NCBI GenBank assembly: GCA_030824835.1
Contig: JAPJRA010000057.1
Location: 1 to 6,941, forward strand
Direction of reading: 5' to 3'
Origin: Geminicoccaceae bacterium
Lineage (GTDB): Bacteria > Pseudomonadota > Alphaproteobacteria > Geminicoccales > Geminicoccaceae
DNA length: 6,941 bases
Part shown: positions 1 through 5,147 of the stretch, piece by piece
Numbering within the stretch: position 1 is the stretch's first letter
How the letters are laid out: the number at the start of each line of letters is the position of its first letter
The notes under the pieces: generated by a model
The model's database searches: none
What the model was told of the DNA's origin: nothing
What the model saw: the letters and a program-made list of their open reading frames with translations, nothing else
Position numbers and translations under genes: made by a program

Positions 1-64
1 GCCCGAGCAGGATCAGGATGTCGCCGGCCGGTCCGGGCCGGCGCCATCCAGATCCAGCTCGGGC
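1..64. repeat. Near-perfect 29-bp inverted repeat at window start, likely fold-back artefact
   Basis: Bases 1-29 are the reverse complement of bases 36-64 with 26 of 29 matches and a 6-base loop (30-35). The three mismatches face codons 43-45, 49-51 and 55-57 of the addA frame. The in-frame copy reads AGAIQIQLG, while the inverted copy, read backwards, encodes AGDILILLG, which is what I expect for this AddA/UvrD beta strand (GDILIL). The short natural dyad around the loop (ggcc ggtccg ggcc) could have primed self-copying. The dyad is seen directly; the artefact explanation is inference. Confidence 0.85.
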
Positions 65-1764
65 GGCGCGGCATAGTGCAGGAGCTGATCATCCGTGCCC
101 TGAAGCAGGCGGGCGTCCCGGTGGCCGGCGCCGACCGCCTGGCGCTGCGCGATCACATCGCTGTCCAGGATCTGGTCGCACTCGGCCGGGCGATGCTGCT
201 GCCTGAGGACGACCTCAACCTCGCCTGCCTGCTCAAGAGCCCCCTGGTCGGGCTGGACGAGCAGGCGCTGTTCGACCTTGCCTGGAACCGCGGCGCCGAC
301 AGCCTGATCGAGCGCCTGCGGGCAGCCGCCGAAGTGGAGCCACGGCGGTTCGCCGTCGCCTACGCCAGGCTCGCCAGCTGGCTGCAGCGGGCCGATTTCA
401 TGCCGCCGTTCGAATTCTACGCCTGGGTGCTGGGTGCGGATGGAGGCCGGCGGCGGATGCTGGCCCGCCTGGGGCCGGATGCGGTGGAGCCGATCGAGGC
501 CTTCCTCGGCCAGACCCTGGCCTACGAGCAGGGGCACCCTGCGGCCATGGAGGGCTTCCTGCACTGGCTGGGCCTCGACAGCGGCGTGCTCAAGCGCGAC
601 GCCGAGAAGGTCCGCGACATGGTGCGCCTCGCCACCGTGCACGGCGCCAAAGGGCTGGAGGCGCCGATCGTGATCCTGGCCGATGCCGGCCCACGTGGCC
701 GTTCGCAGCGTGGGCGGCTGTTGTGGAGCGAGCCCGTGGCGGACGGGACCGGTGTCGAGCTGCCGTTCTGGCGCGCCGCCAGGGCCGATCGCGACGGCCT
801 GACCGAGCGGATCGCGCAGCGCGAAGACGCGCGCGACCTCGAAGAGCGGCGCCGTCTGCTCTATGTCGCCCTGACCCGCGCCCGCGACCGTCTCTATGTG
901 GCCGGGTGGCTGCCACGCCGGGCCGCTGCTACCGAGGTGGAGAGCGACGCCACCTCGGAGCCCAGCTGGCATGAGTTGGTGGCCCGCGCCCTGCGAGGTA
1001 TCGCGGAGACCGAGACCTTCGAGCTGAATCTGGGCGAGAGCTTTGCCGGTGTTGGACTACGTCTCCGGCGCGGCGCAGCCGCGGGCGAACCCAATGCGGC
1101 CGACGAACAGACACCACCCCCGGCCCCGCTGCCAAACTGGGCACGAGCCGCCGTGAGCGCCGAACCGGCACCCATGCCCATGCTGGCACCCTCCCGTGGC
1201 GAAGGCGACGTGGAGGCAGTTCTTGGTTCCGGCGCCGGCTCCGTCGATCCCATACGGTTCCAGCGTGGTCTGCTGATCCATCGACTGATCCAGTTACTGC
1301 CCGATCTGGCGGCAGCCGACCGGACGGCCGCCGGCGGGCGGCTGCTTCAGGGTCTTGCACCGGAACTTCCCGCCGCCGATCGCGACGAGCTGGTGCGGCA
1401 GGTCGTGGATCTCCTGGCCCGACCCGAGTTCGGCGCGGTTTTCGGCGCGGGCAGCAGAGCCGAGCAACCGATTTGCGGTGTGGTGGCCGGACGCGCGATC
1501 TTCGGGCAGATCGACCGGCTGGTCGTGACCGAGCGCGAGGTCCTTTTGGTCGACTGCAAGAGCAACCGCACGCCGCCAGCGACGGTCGCCGGGGCTCCTC
1601 TCGCCTATCTGCGTCAACTCGCGGCCTACCGGGCGCTGCTGAAGAAGATCTACCCGGACAGGCCGGTGCGGGCCGCCTTGCTCTGGACCGAAGCGCCGCG
1701 GTTGGACGAGGTGCCGCCGTCGCTGCTCGACCAACACGCACCCCATGCAGACCCCACCGCTTGA
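1..1764 (+). CDS. addA: Double-strand break repair helicase-nuclease AddA, C-terminal part (5' end outside window)
   Basis: AddA is the UvrD-like helicase and nuclease subunit of the AddAB complex, which resects double-strand DNA ends for RecA-dependent recombination in the cytoplasm. The frame is open from base 1 to the TGA at 1762-1764, about 587 codons, roughly the C-terminal half of a normal ~1,150-residue protein. Visible in order: an AddA-type helicase 2B segment ([34 protein letters not shown]), helicase motif V ([11 protein letters not shown], 634-666), motif VI ([16 protein letters not shown], about 847-894), a Pro/Ala-rich linker (about 1080-1210), then the PD-(D/E)XK nuclease domain. 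The nuclease shows IHRL (His codon at 1279), GQIDR (Asp at 1513), VDCKSNR (Asp 1552, Lys 1558) and a QLAAY motif. The usual DYK is DCK here, but the catalytic Asp and Lys are kept. The first ~20 codons are suspect because they lie in an inverted duplication. An addA-trxA order is familiar in alphaproteobacteria. Family assignment is very secure. Confidence 0.95.
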   Translation, partial: ARAGSGCRRPVRAGAIQIQLGRRGIVQELIIRALKQAGVPVAGADRLALRDHIAVQDLVALGRAMLLPEDDLNLACLLKSPLVGLDEQALFDLAWNRGADSLIERLRAAAEVEPRRFAVAYARLASWLQRADFMPPFEFYAWVLGADGGRRRMLARLGPDAVEPIEAFLGQTLAYEQGHPAAMEGFLHWLGLDSGVLKRDAEKVRDMVRLATVHGAKGLEAPIVILADAGPRGRSQRGRLLWSEPVADGTGVELPFWRAARADRDGLTERIAQREDARDLEERRRLLYVALTRARDRLYVAGWLPRRAAATEVESDATSEPSWHELVARALRGIAETETFELNLGESFAGVGLRLRRGAAAGEPNAADEQTPPPAPLPNWARAAVSAEPAPMPMLAPSRGEGDVEAVLGSGAGSVDPIRFQRGLLIHRLIQLLPDLAAADRTAAGGRLLQGLAPELPAADRDELVRQVVDLLARPEFGAVFGAGSRAEQPICGVVAGRAIFGQIDRLVVTEREVLLVDCKSNRTPPATVAGAPLAYLRQLAAYRALLKKIYPDRPVRAALLWTEAPRLDEVPPSLLDQHAPHADPTA

Positions 1765-1790
1765 CGATGGCGGATGCGGGTACCTACTCT
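1761..1790 (+). promoter_or_regulatory. Possible sigma-70-type promoter for trxA, overlapping the addA stop codon
   Basis: TTGACG at 1761-1766 matches five of six bases of a -35 box and contains the addA TGA stop. TACTCT at 1785-1790 follows after 18 bases as a weak -10. It would start transcription about 45-50 bases before the trxA ATG. The -10 is poor, so this is only a candidate; read-through from addA is also possible. Confidence 0.3.
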
Positions 1791-1802
1791 ATACGGCAAC
1801 AA

Positions 1803-1818
1803 AGGCGCATGTGCGCCT
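1803..1818 (+). repeat. Short hairpin in the trxA leader
   Basis: AGGCGCA (1803-1809) and TGCGCCT (1812-1818) form a perfect 7-bp dyad around TG, with a practical 4-base loop. No T-run follows, so it is not a typical intrinsic terminator. It lies 26 bases before the trxA start and could be an RNA stability or attenuation element, or chance. Confidence 0.3.
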
Positions 1819-1844
1819 CATTGGGACAGCACCGGAAACAGCCC

Positions 1845-2165
1845 ATGGCCGTGAATCAGACCTCCGACACCGCGTTCGAGGCGGACGTGCTGAAGTCGGA
1901 CAAGCTCGTGCTCGTCGACTTCTGGGCCGAATGGTGCGGCCCCTGCAAGATGATTGCTCCGCACCTCGAGGCATTGGCGGCCGAACTCGGCGACCAGCTA
2001 GAGGTGATCAAGGTCAATATCGACGACAACCCACTGACGCCGACCCGCTACGGTGTCCGCGGCATTCCGACGCTGATGCTGTTCAAGAACGGCGAGGTAG
2101 CCGCAACCAAGGTTGGTGCTTTGCCCAAGAGCAAGCTCATGGAGTGGGTCCAGGAGAGCATCTGA
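1845..2165 (+). CDS. trxA: Thioredoxin
   Basis: This encodes a 106-residue thioredoxin, the usual length for the small cytosolic disulfide reductase that is recharged by thioredoxin reductase and NADPH. The active site [12 protein letters not shown] has redox cysteines at residues 31 and 34, the cis-proline motif GIPT is at 73-76 (Pro 75), and FKNGE plus the VGALPK loop follow. There is no signal peptide. The frame is open upstream into addA, but ATG 1845 gives the normal thioredoxin N-terminus; a weak GGAA lies about 7 bases before it, so the ribosome site is not strong evidence. It sits 80 bases after addA and 62 bases before the glutamine synthetase-like gene, all in one direction. A 5-bp hairpin (2168-2180) just after the stop lacks a T-run, so the transcript may continue. 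Confidence 0.96.
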   Translation: MAVNQTSDTAFEADVLKSDKLVLVDFWAEWCGPCKMIAPHLEALAAELGDQLEVIKVNIDDNPLTPTRYGVRGIPTLMLFKNGEVAATKVGALPKSKLMEWVQESI

Positions 2166-2227
2166 CCGCAGCGTCGCTGCCCTGCCGATCCGCGACGAGG
2201 CGGGGCCGCCGCCGCTGTCAGGTCATC

Positions 2228-3577
2228 ATGTACGAATCTCTGGACGACTTTCTAGGTGAGCATCCGCTTACCGAATCTATCGATCTGCTGCTGCCCGATC
2301 TGTCCGGCGTGCTGCGTGGCAAGCGGCTGCCACCCGATGGTGTCCGCACCGCGCTGGGCGGCGAGTCGTTCTTCACGACGACGCTCTATTCCGTCGACAC
2401 GGCCGGCGCGAATGTTGCAGAGAGTGGTCTGGTATGGGAGGCCGGCGACGCCGACCGCCCCTTGCGGCTCGACCCACGTACACTGCGCCCGGTACCGTGG
2501 CGTGCTGGCGGCGCGCAGATCATCGGCGGGTTGGCCGAGACCGACGGCAGCGGCTTCTTTGCCGACCCCCGACGGGTGCTGGCCGATGTCGCCGCCGGTT
2601 TCGCGCCGCTGGGGCTGACACCGGTCACCGCGCTCGAGTTCGAGTTCTATCTGATCGACGGCGCCAATGGCGAAGGCGGTGCCCCGCTCGTGCCGCACTC
2701 CGCCCGGCTAGGCTACCGCCCGGCCGAGACGGAGGTATTCGCACCGGAGCGGATGGAGGACCAGGAGCCGTTCTTCGAGCTCGTCGAGCGCTACTGCGAG
2801 GCGCAGGAGATCCCGATCAAGGGTGCTCTATGCGAGTTCGCACCCGGACAGTTCGAGATCAATCTGGGCCATGGCGCCGACATGGTGGCGGCGGCCGACC
2901 AAGGGGTGATGCTCAAACGCTGCATCAAGGCCGCGGCACGTGCCACCGGCCAGCGTGCCACCTTCATGGCCAAGCCGTACGCCGAGCAGAGCGGTAGCGG
3001 GCTGCACGTGCATCTGAGCCTGGTCGATGCCGAGGGTCGCAATCTCTTCGGGCAGACCGAGCATGGTGAGCAGCATCTGCGCCATGCCGTTCGGGGGCTG
3101 CAGGACCTGATGCCGGAATCGACGCTCCTGTTCGCGCCCAACGCCAACGGCTACCGCCGCCTGCGGCCGATGACCTACGCCCCGACCGCGCCCACCTGGG
3201 GCTGGAACAACCGGACGGTGGCGCTGCGCATTCCGCCCGGCGGCCCCGCGGCGCGGCGGATCGAGCATCGCGTCGCCGGCGCCGACGCCAACCCCTATCT
3301 CGTGTTGGCGGCTGTGCTCGCGGGCGTGCTGCATGGGCTGGCGCACCGGAAAGAGCCGACGCCCGCGATCGAGGGCAACGCCTACGCCCAGCCCCAACCC
3401 AGCCTGCCCCTGACGTGGGAGGCCGCGATTGACGCCTTTCGCGCCGGATCGTTGCTGCACGAATGGTTCGGCCAGCCGTTCTGCAAGCTGTTCGCCGCCT
3501 GCCGTCAGGCCGAGCGCGACCGGTTCCACGGCCGCATCACGCCTACCGAATATGAGTGGTACCTGACGACCGTGTAA
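2228..3577 (+). CDS. Glutamine synthetase family protein, PuuA-like (probable gamma-glutamyl-polyamine/amine ligase)
   Basis: This encodes a 449-residue GlnA-fold ligase, which joins glutamate to ammonia or an amine using ATP. Motifs in order are DLSGVLRGKRLP (24-35), the metal-site strand ALEFEFYL (135-142), CEFAPGQFEINL (202-213), the ATP signature ATFMAKPY...SGSGLHVHLS (244-264), APNANGYRRLRP (303-314), WGWNNRTVALRIP (324-336) and RIEHRVAGADANPYL (344-358). From memory these segments and the tail (EGNAY, ITPTEYEWYL) follow Escherichia coli PuuA (about 470 residues) more closely than ammonia-assimilating GlnA, and I see no GlnA-type adenylylation tyrosine segment. A role in putrescine or related amine catabolism is inferred, since no puuB, puuC, puuD or transporter is present. 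The frame is open to 1745, but that part is just trxA read out of frame. ATG 2228 gives the family N-terminus and has only a weak AGG five bases upstream. Confidence 0.9.
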   Translation: MYESLDDFLGEHPLTESIDLLLPDLSGVLRGKRLPPDGVRTALGGESFFTTTLYSVDTAGANVAESGLVWEAGDADRPLRLDPRTLRPVPWRAGGAQIIGGLAETDGSGFFADPRRVLADVAAGFAPLGLTPVTALEFEFYLIDGANGEGGAPLVPHSARLGYRPAETEVFAPERMEDQEPFFELVERYCEAQEIPIKGALCEFAPGQFEINLGHGADMVAAADQGVMLKRCIKAAARATGQRATFMAKPYAEQSGSGLHVHLSLVDAEGRNLFGQTEHGEQHLRHAVRGLQDLMPESTLLFAPNANGYRRLRPMTYAPTAPTWGWNNRTVALRIPPGGPAARRIEHRVAGADANPYLVLAAVLAGVLHGLAHRKEPTPAIEGNAYAQPQPSLPLTWEAAIDAFRAGSLLHEWFGQPFCKLFAACRQAERDRFHGRITPTEYEWYLTTV

Positions 3578-3590
3578 CCACGACAGAAGG

Positions 3591-3619
3591 TCGAGCGTCG
3601 GGCGGCATCCACCGCTCGA
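3591..3619. terminator. Weak bidirectional terminator candidate between convergent genes
   Basis: TCGAGCG (3591-3597) and CGCTCGA (3613-3619) form a perfect 7-bp dyad with a 15-base loop, in the 57-base gap between the glutamine synthetase-like gene and the convergent small gene. No T-run follows on either strand, so a Rho-independent function is doubtful. It is the only dyad I found in the gap. Confidence 0.25.
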
Positions 3620-3634
3620 GCCAGAGCTCAGTCG

Positions 3635-3892
3635 CTAAATTCGGCAGCGTGGGCAGGCGGCCCGCTGCTCCGCCGCGCCTAGCGATATGGGGTTGTCCCG
3701 CGTGTGCCGCACCTGCTCCATGCCCCTGCCGTCCTGCGGCTGGAATTTGGCGCTGGCGGCACCTCTACCCCCATCCGACTGGGCCTCCGCGAACCCCGCC
3801 CGCGCCGGCTTGCCCAATTGGGACGCCAGAATGCCGCCATAGGCCAAGCCACAAGCCAGCAGCGCCCCAAGTATAACGGTCCTGGTCTGCAT
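3635..3892 (-). CDS. Small exported or membrane-anchored hypothetical protein
   Basis: I do not recognise this 85-residue protein. Its N-terminus looks like a Sec signal peptide or single membrane anchor: MQTR, then a hydrophobic stretch from about residue 6 to 24 (VILGALLACGLAYGGILAS), then a plausible cleavage site after ARA (30-32). The remaining ~50 residues are polar, rich in Gly, Ala, Arg and Gln, and probably disordered. A CxxC pair (Cys 80, Cys 83) lies at the extreme C-terminus in CPRCRI. Cys 14 follows LLA, but it is too early for a convincing lipobox. The start is well supported by AGGGAG six bases before the ATG, which makes a real gene likely despite its size. It runs convergent to the glutamine synthetase-like gene and divergent from the gene at 4153. 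A periplasmic or inner-membrane location is inferred; function is unknown. Confidence 0.65.
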   Translation of the reverse strand: MQTRTVILGALLACGLAYGGILASQLGKPARAGFAEAQSDGGRGAASAKFQPQDGRGMEQVRHTRDNPISLGAAEQRAACPRCRI

Positions 3893-3898
3893 AAATTA

Positions 3899-3904
3899 CT
3901 CCCT
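3899..3904 (-). promoter_or_regulatory. Strong ribosome binding site of the small exported protein gene
   Basis: On the minus strand AGGGAG is followed by six bases (TAATTT) and then the ATG at 3892-3890. The match and spacing are near ideal and decide both the start and the reality of this short gene. Confidence 0.7.
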
Positions 3905-3956
3905 GATCAACTACTCTCAGCTGGACACGTCTTCTTACCAAAGATGAAGAAAAACG

Positions 3957-3974
3957 GTCGTTAGCGATTACGAC
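3957..3974. promoter_or_regulatory. Imperfect 18-bp dyad, operator candidate
   Basis: GTCGTTAGCGATTACGAC pairs at seven of nine positions around its centre. It lies about 65 bases upstream of the small minus-strand gene, a normal place for a dimeric regulator site. No regulator family can be named from the sequence. Confidence 0.25.
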
Positions 3975-4015
3975 AGTATTAGGTGCACTTGGTCACGAGT
4001 ACCCAAGCGTCACCG

Positions 4016-4033
4016 CTCGACACTAGAGTCGAG
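4016..4033. promoter_or_regulatory. Inverted repeat CTCGAC-N6-GTCGAG, operator candidate
   Basis: Two perfect 6-base arms flank ACTAGA near the middle of the divergent intergenic region. The 18-bp dyad could bind a dimeric repressor acting in both directions. No T-run adjoins it, so it is unlikely to be a terminator. The arms are short enough to occur by chance. Confidence 0.25.
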
Positions 4034-4069
4034 ATTCGTACTGCGACGACGACAACAGATAAGCCGACG

Positions 4070-4088
4070 GAAAATGAAAATCATTGAT
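4070..4088 (+). promoter_or_regulatory. Fur-box-like sequence upstream of the 4153 gene
   Basis: GAAAATGAAAATCATTGAT matches the classical 19-base Fur consensus at 14 of 19 positions, including 14 of the first 16. It contains the perfect dyad AATGA-AAA-TCATT and ends 64 bases before the GTG start, overlapping the TTGATT that could serve as a -35. AT-rich DNA yields chance matches, and many alphaproteobacteria use Irr or RirA instead of classical Fur, so this is only a candidate. Confidence 0.25.
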
Positions 4089-4140
4089 TCTTTGTGTATT
4101 TTCCTGGCATTTCCACAGCAACGGCGGTCCTATTAATGGG

Positions 4141-4145
4141 TAAGG
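4141..4145 (+). promoter_or_regulatory. Ribosome binding site supporting the GTG start at 4153
   Basis: TAAGG at 4141-4145 lies seven bases before GTG 4153. The TAA in this same stretch is also the in-frame stop that closes the reading frame upstream, so the start cannot lie before it and GTG 4153 is the first usable codon. Confidence 0.55.
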
Positions 4146-4152
4146 TCTCCAA

Positions 4153-5136
4153 GTGGTCATACGCATCGATCGGAAGTTGAGCCTGACCGCCTCCCTGCTC
4201 GGCGCTGGGACCCGCAAGGAGTTGGCTGCAGCGTTCCGGCGCGTCAACCCGGCCACGGAGTTCGACCTACAGCGGGCGCACAAATGGCTGCAGGGCCGCG
4301 CACAGCCACGCGGACGGCGGATCTACGAGGATCTGGCTCTATTGCTGGACATAGGTCGTTCCGCAGATTGGATTGCCGAGTGCGACGTCGACACGCTCGT
4401 CGATGAGATCTGCCACCGGCACGGCCTTGCGCGCGAGCCGTTGCTGCGGCGCGCGGAAGCGTTTCGCGGCGCCAACCACAACGACGATCGGCATGAGCGG
4501 GAGCTCGATCTCGCCGGGAGCTATGTCTGCTACTCGCATGCCTGGTCGCCCTATTTTCGCGGCCGGCTGGTACGAGGGACTCTGTCGATCACTGCGGACG
4601 GCCGGACGCTGCATCCGGCCTGTACCTACACCGAGACGTTACCGATCGGACAGCTGCGCTATGCCGGGACAATGGTGTCGGCAGACCGGGATCTGCACAT
4701 TCGGCTGCGCGCTGAGCGAGGGCCGCCGCAGTTGCTGCTATGGCTGTTTGAGCCGACACCCCCGGTAAGCGTCCTGGGCGGCGTGATGTGCGGCACCACG
4801 GTCCTGAGCGCGGCACCCGACCTTTCCATCACGCGGATCATCGGCATCAGACTGCTGGCACCCGGAGCCGCGCCGGCGACAACCGAGGCCTATCTGCAGC
4901 CGGGCGCGTCGCTGGCTGGCGACCTCACCGGCGCGGGGTTCGAAATCGATGCGCCGGCCGCCGTCGACGCCGCGTTGGCCAGGTTCCTGACGCCCCTCGG
5001 CCATGATGGGTTCGATCAGGTGAGCGTCGCCAGCTACCGGGAGGTCGTCGAGCTGTTCGACCGGTCGTGGCTGGAACGCGGCCAGCGGCGGCCGCTGGCG
5101 GGAAGCGAGCCCGACAGGACCGAAGCGCAGGTCTGA
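4153..5136 (+). CDS. Hypothetical protein with helix-turn-helix-like N-terminus and unrecognised C-terminal domain
   Basis: I cannot assign this 327-residue protein to a named family. Residues 8-90 look all-helical and recall XRE-type DNA-binding domains: TRKELAAAFRRVNP (20-33), then FDLQRAHKWLQGRAQPRGRRIYEDLALLLDIG (37-68), where an HKWLQGR-like segment could be the recognition helix. Residues 118-240 look beta-rich, beginning DLAGSYVCYSHAWSPYFRGRLVRGTLSI, with many aromatic residues (YVCYSHAWSPYF) that could line a ligand pocket. Residues 260-327 are helical, with a polar tail. There is no signal peptide or membrane segment, so it is probably cytosolic. The overall plan suggests a one-component regulator: DNA-binding head, ligand-sensing body. 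That is inference. It starts with GTG after a good TAAGG site, behind an AT-rich spacer with dyads, and is divergent from the small exported protein gene, a likely target of control. Confidence 0.8.
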   Translation: MVIRIDRKLSLTASLLGAGTRKELAAAFRRVNPATEFDLQRAHKWLQGRAQPRGRRIYEDLALLLDIGRSADWIAECDVDTLVDEICHRHGLAREPLLRRAEAFRGANHNDDRHERELDLAGSYVCYSHAWSPYFRGRLVRGTLSITADGRTLHPACTYTETLPIGQLRYAGTMVSADRDLHIRLRAERGPPQLLLWLFEPTPPVSVLGGVMCGTTVLSAAPDLSITRIIGIRLLAPGAAPATTEAYLQPGASLAGDLTGAGFEIDAPAAVDAALARFLTPLGHDGFDQVSVASYREVVELFDRSWLERGQRRPLAGSEPDRTEAQV

Positions 5137-5147
5137 GCCGGCCTAGC

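Larger units (their letters stand above)
3893..4152. other. AT-rich divergent intergenic region
   Basis: This 260-base stretch between two divergent starts is clearly more AT-rich than the surrounding genes, by eye close to half AT. I see no credible coding sequence in it; an antisense frame running into the 4153 gene (4023-4283) has no supporting features. It holds two dyads (3957-3974, 4016-4033) and a Fur-box-like sequence (4070-4088). For the minus-strand gene a possible -10 (TAATAC, around 3980-3985) lies about 90 bases upstream, with TTGGGT as a poorly spaced -35. For the plus-strand gene TTGATT (4084-4089) is a possible -35, but no good -10 follows. The region very probably carries both promoters; the exact boxes are uncertain. 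Confidence 0.6.

Noticed and set aside
13..972. Long minus-strand open frame opposite addA (319 codons)
   Set aside because: It lies wholly antisense to strongly conserved helicase motifs of addA and its product shows no recognisable domain. Long antisense frames are common in GC-rich genes.
1473..1844. N-terminal extension of thioredoxin into addA
   Set aside because: It is addA read out of frame; thioredoxin is complete from ATG 1845 at the usual length.
1745..2227. N-terminal extension of the glutamine synthetase-like protein
   Set aside because: The extension is trxA read in another frame, with Arg/Gly-rich content and no family similarity; ATG 2228 gives the normal N-terminus.
3679..3681. 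Minus-strand frame 3679-3870 and plus-strand frames 3556-3876 and 3704-3964 as alternative small genes
   Set aside because: They overlap the signal-peptide-bearing 3635-3892 gene, lack comparable ribosome sites and have no recognisable features.
3635..3892. Lipoprotein reading of the small protein using Cys 14
   Set aside because: The cysteine comes too early after a very short hydrophobic stretch, and LLAC is a poor lipobox; cleavage after ARA at 30-32 or an uncleaved anchor fits better.
4136..4138. ATG just upstream of the 4153 gene as an alternative start
   Set aside because: It is in a different frame that stops after 14 codons; the correct frame is closed by TAA at 4141-4143.
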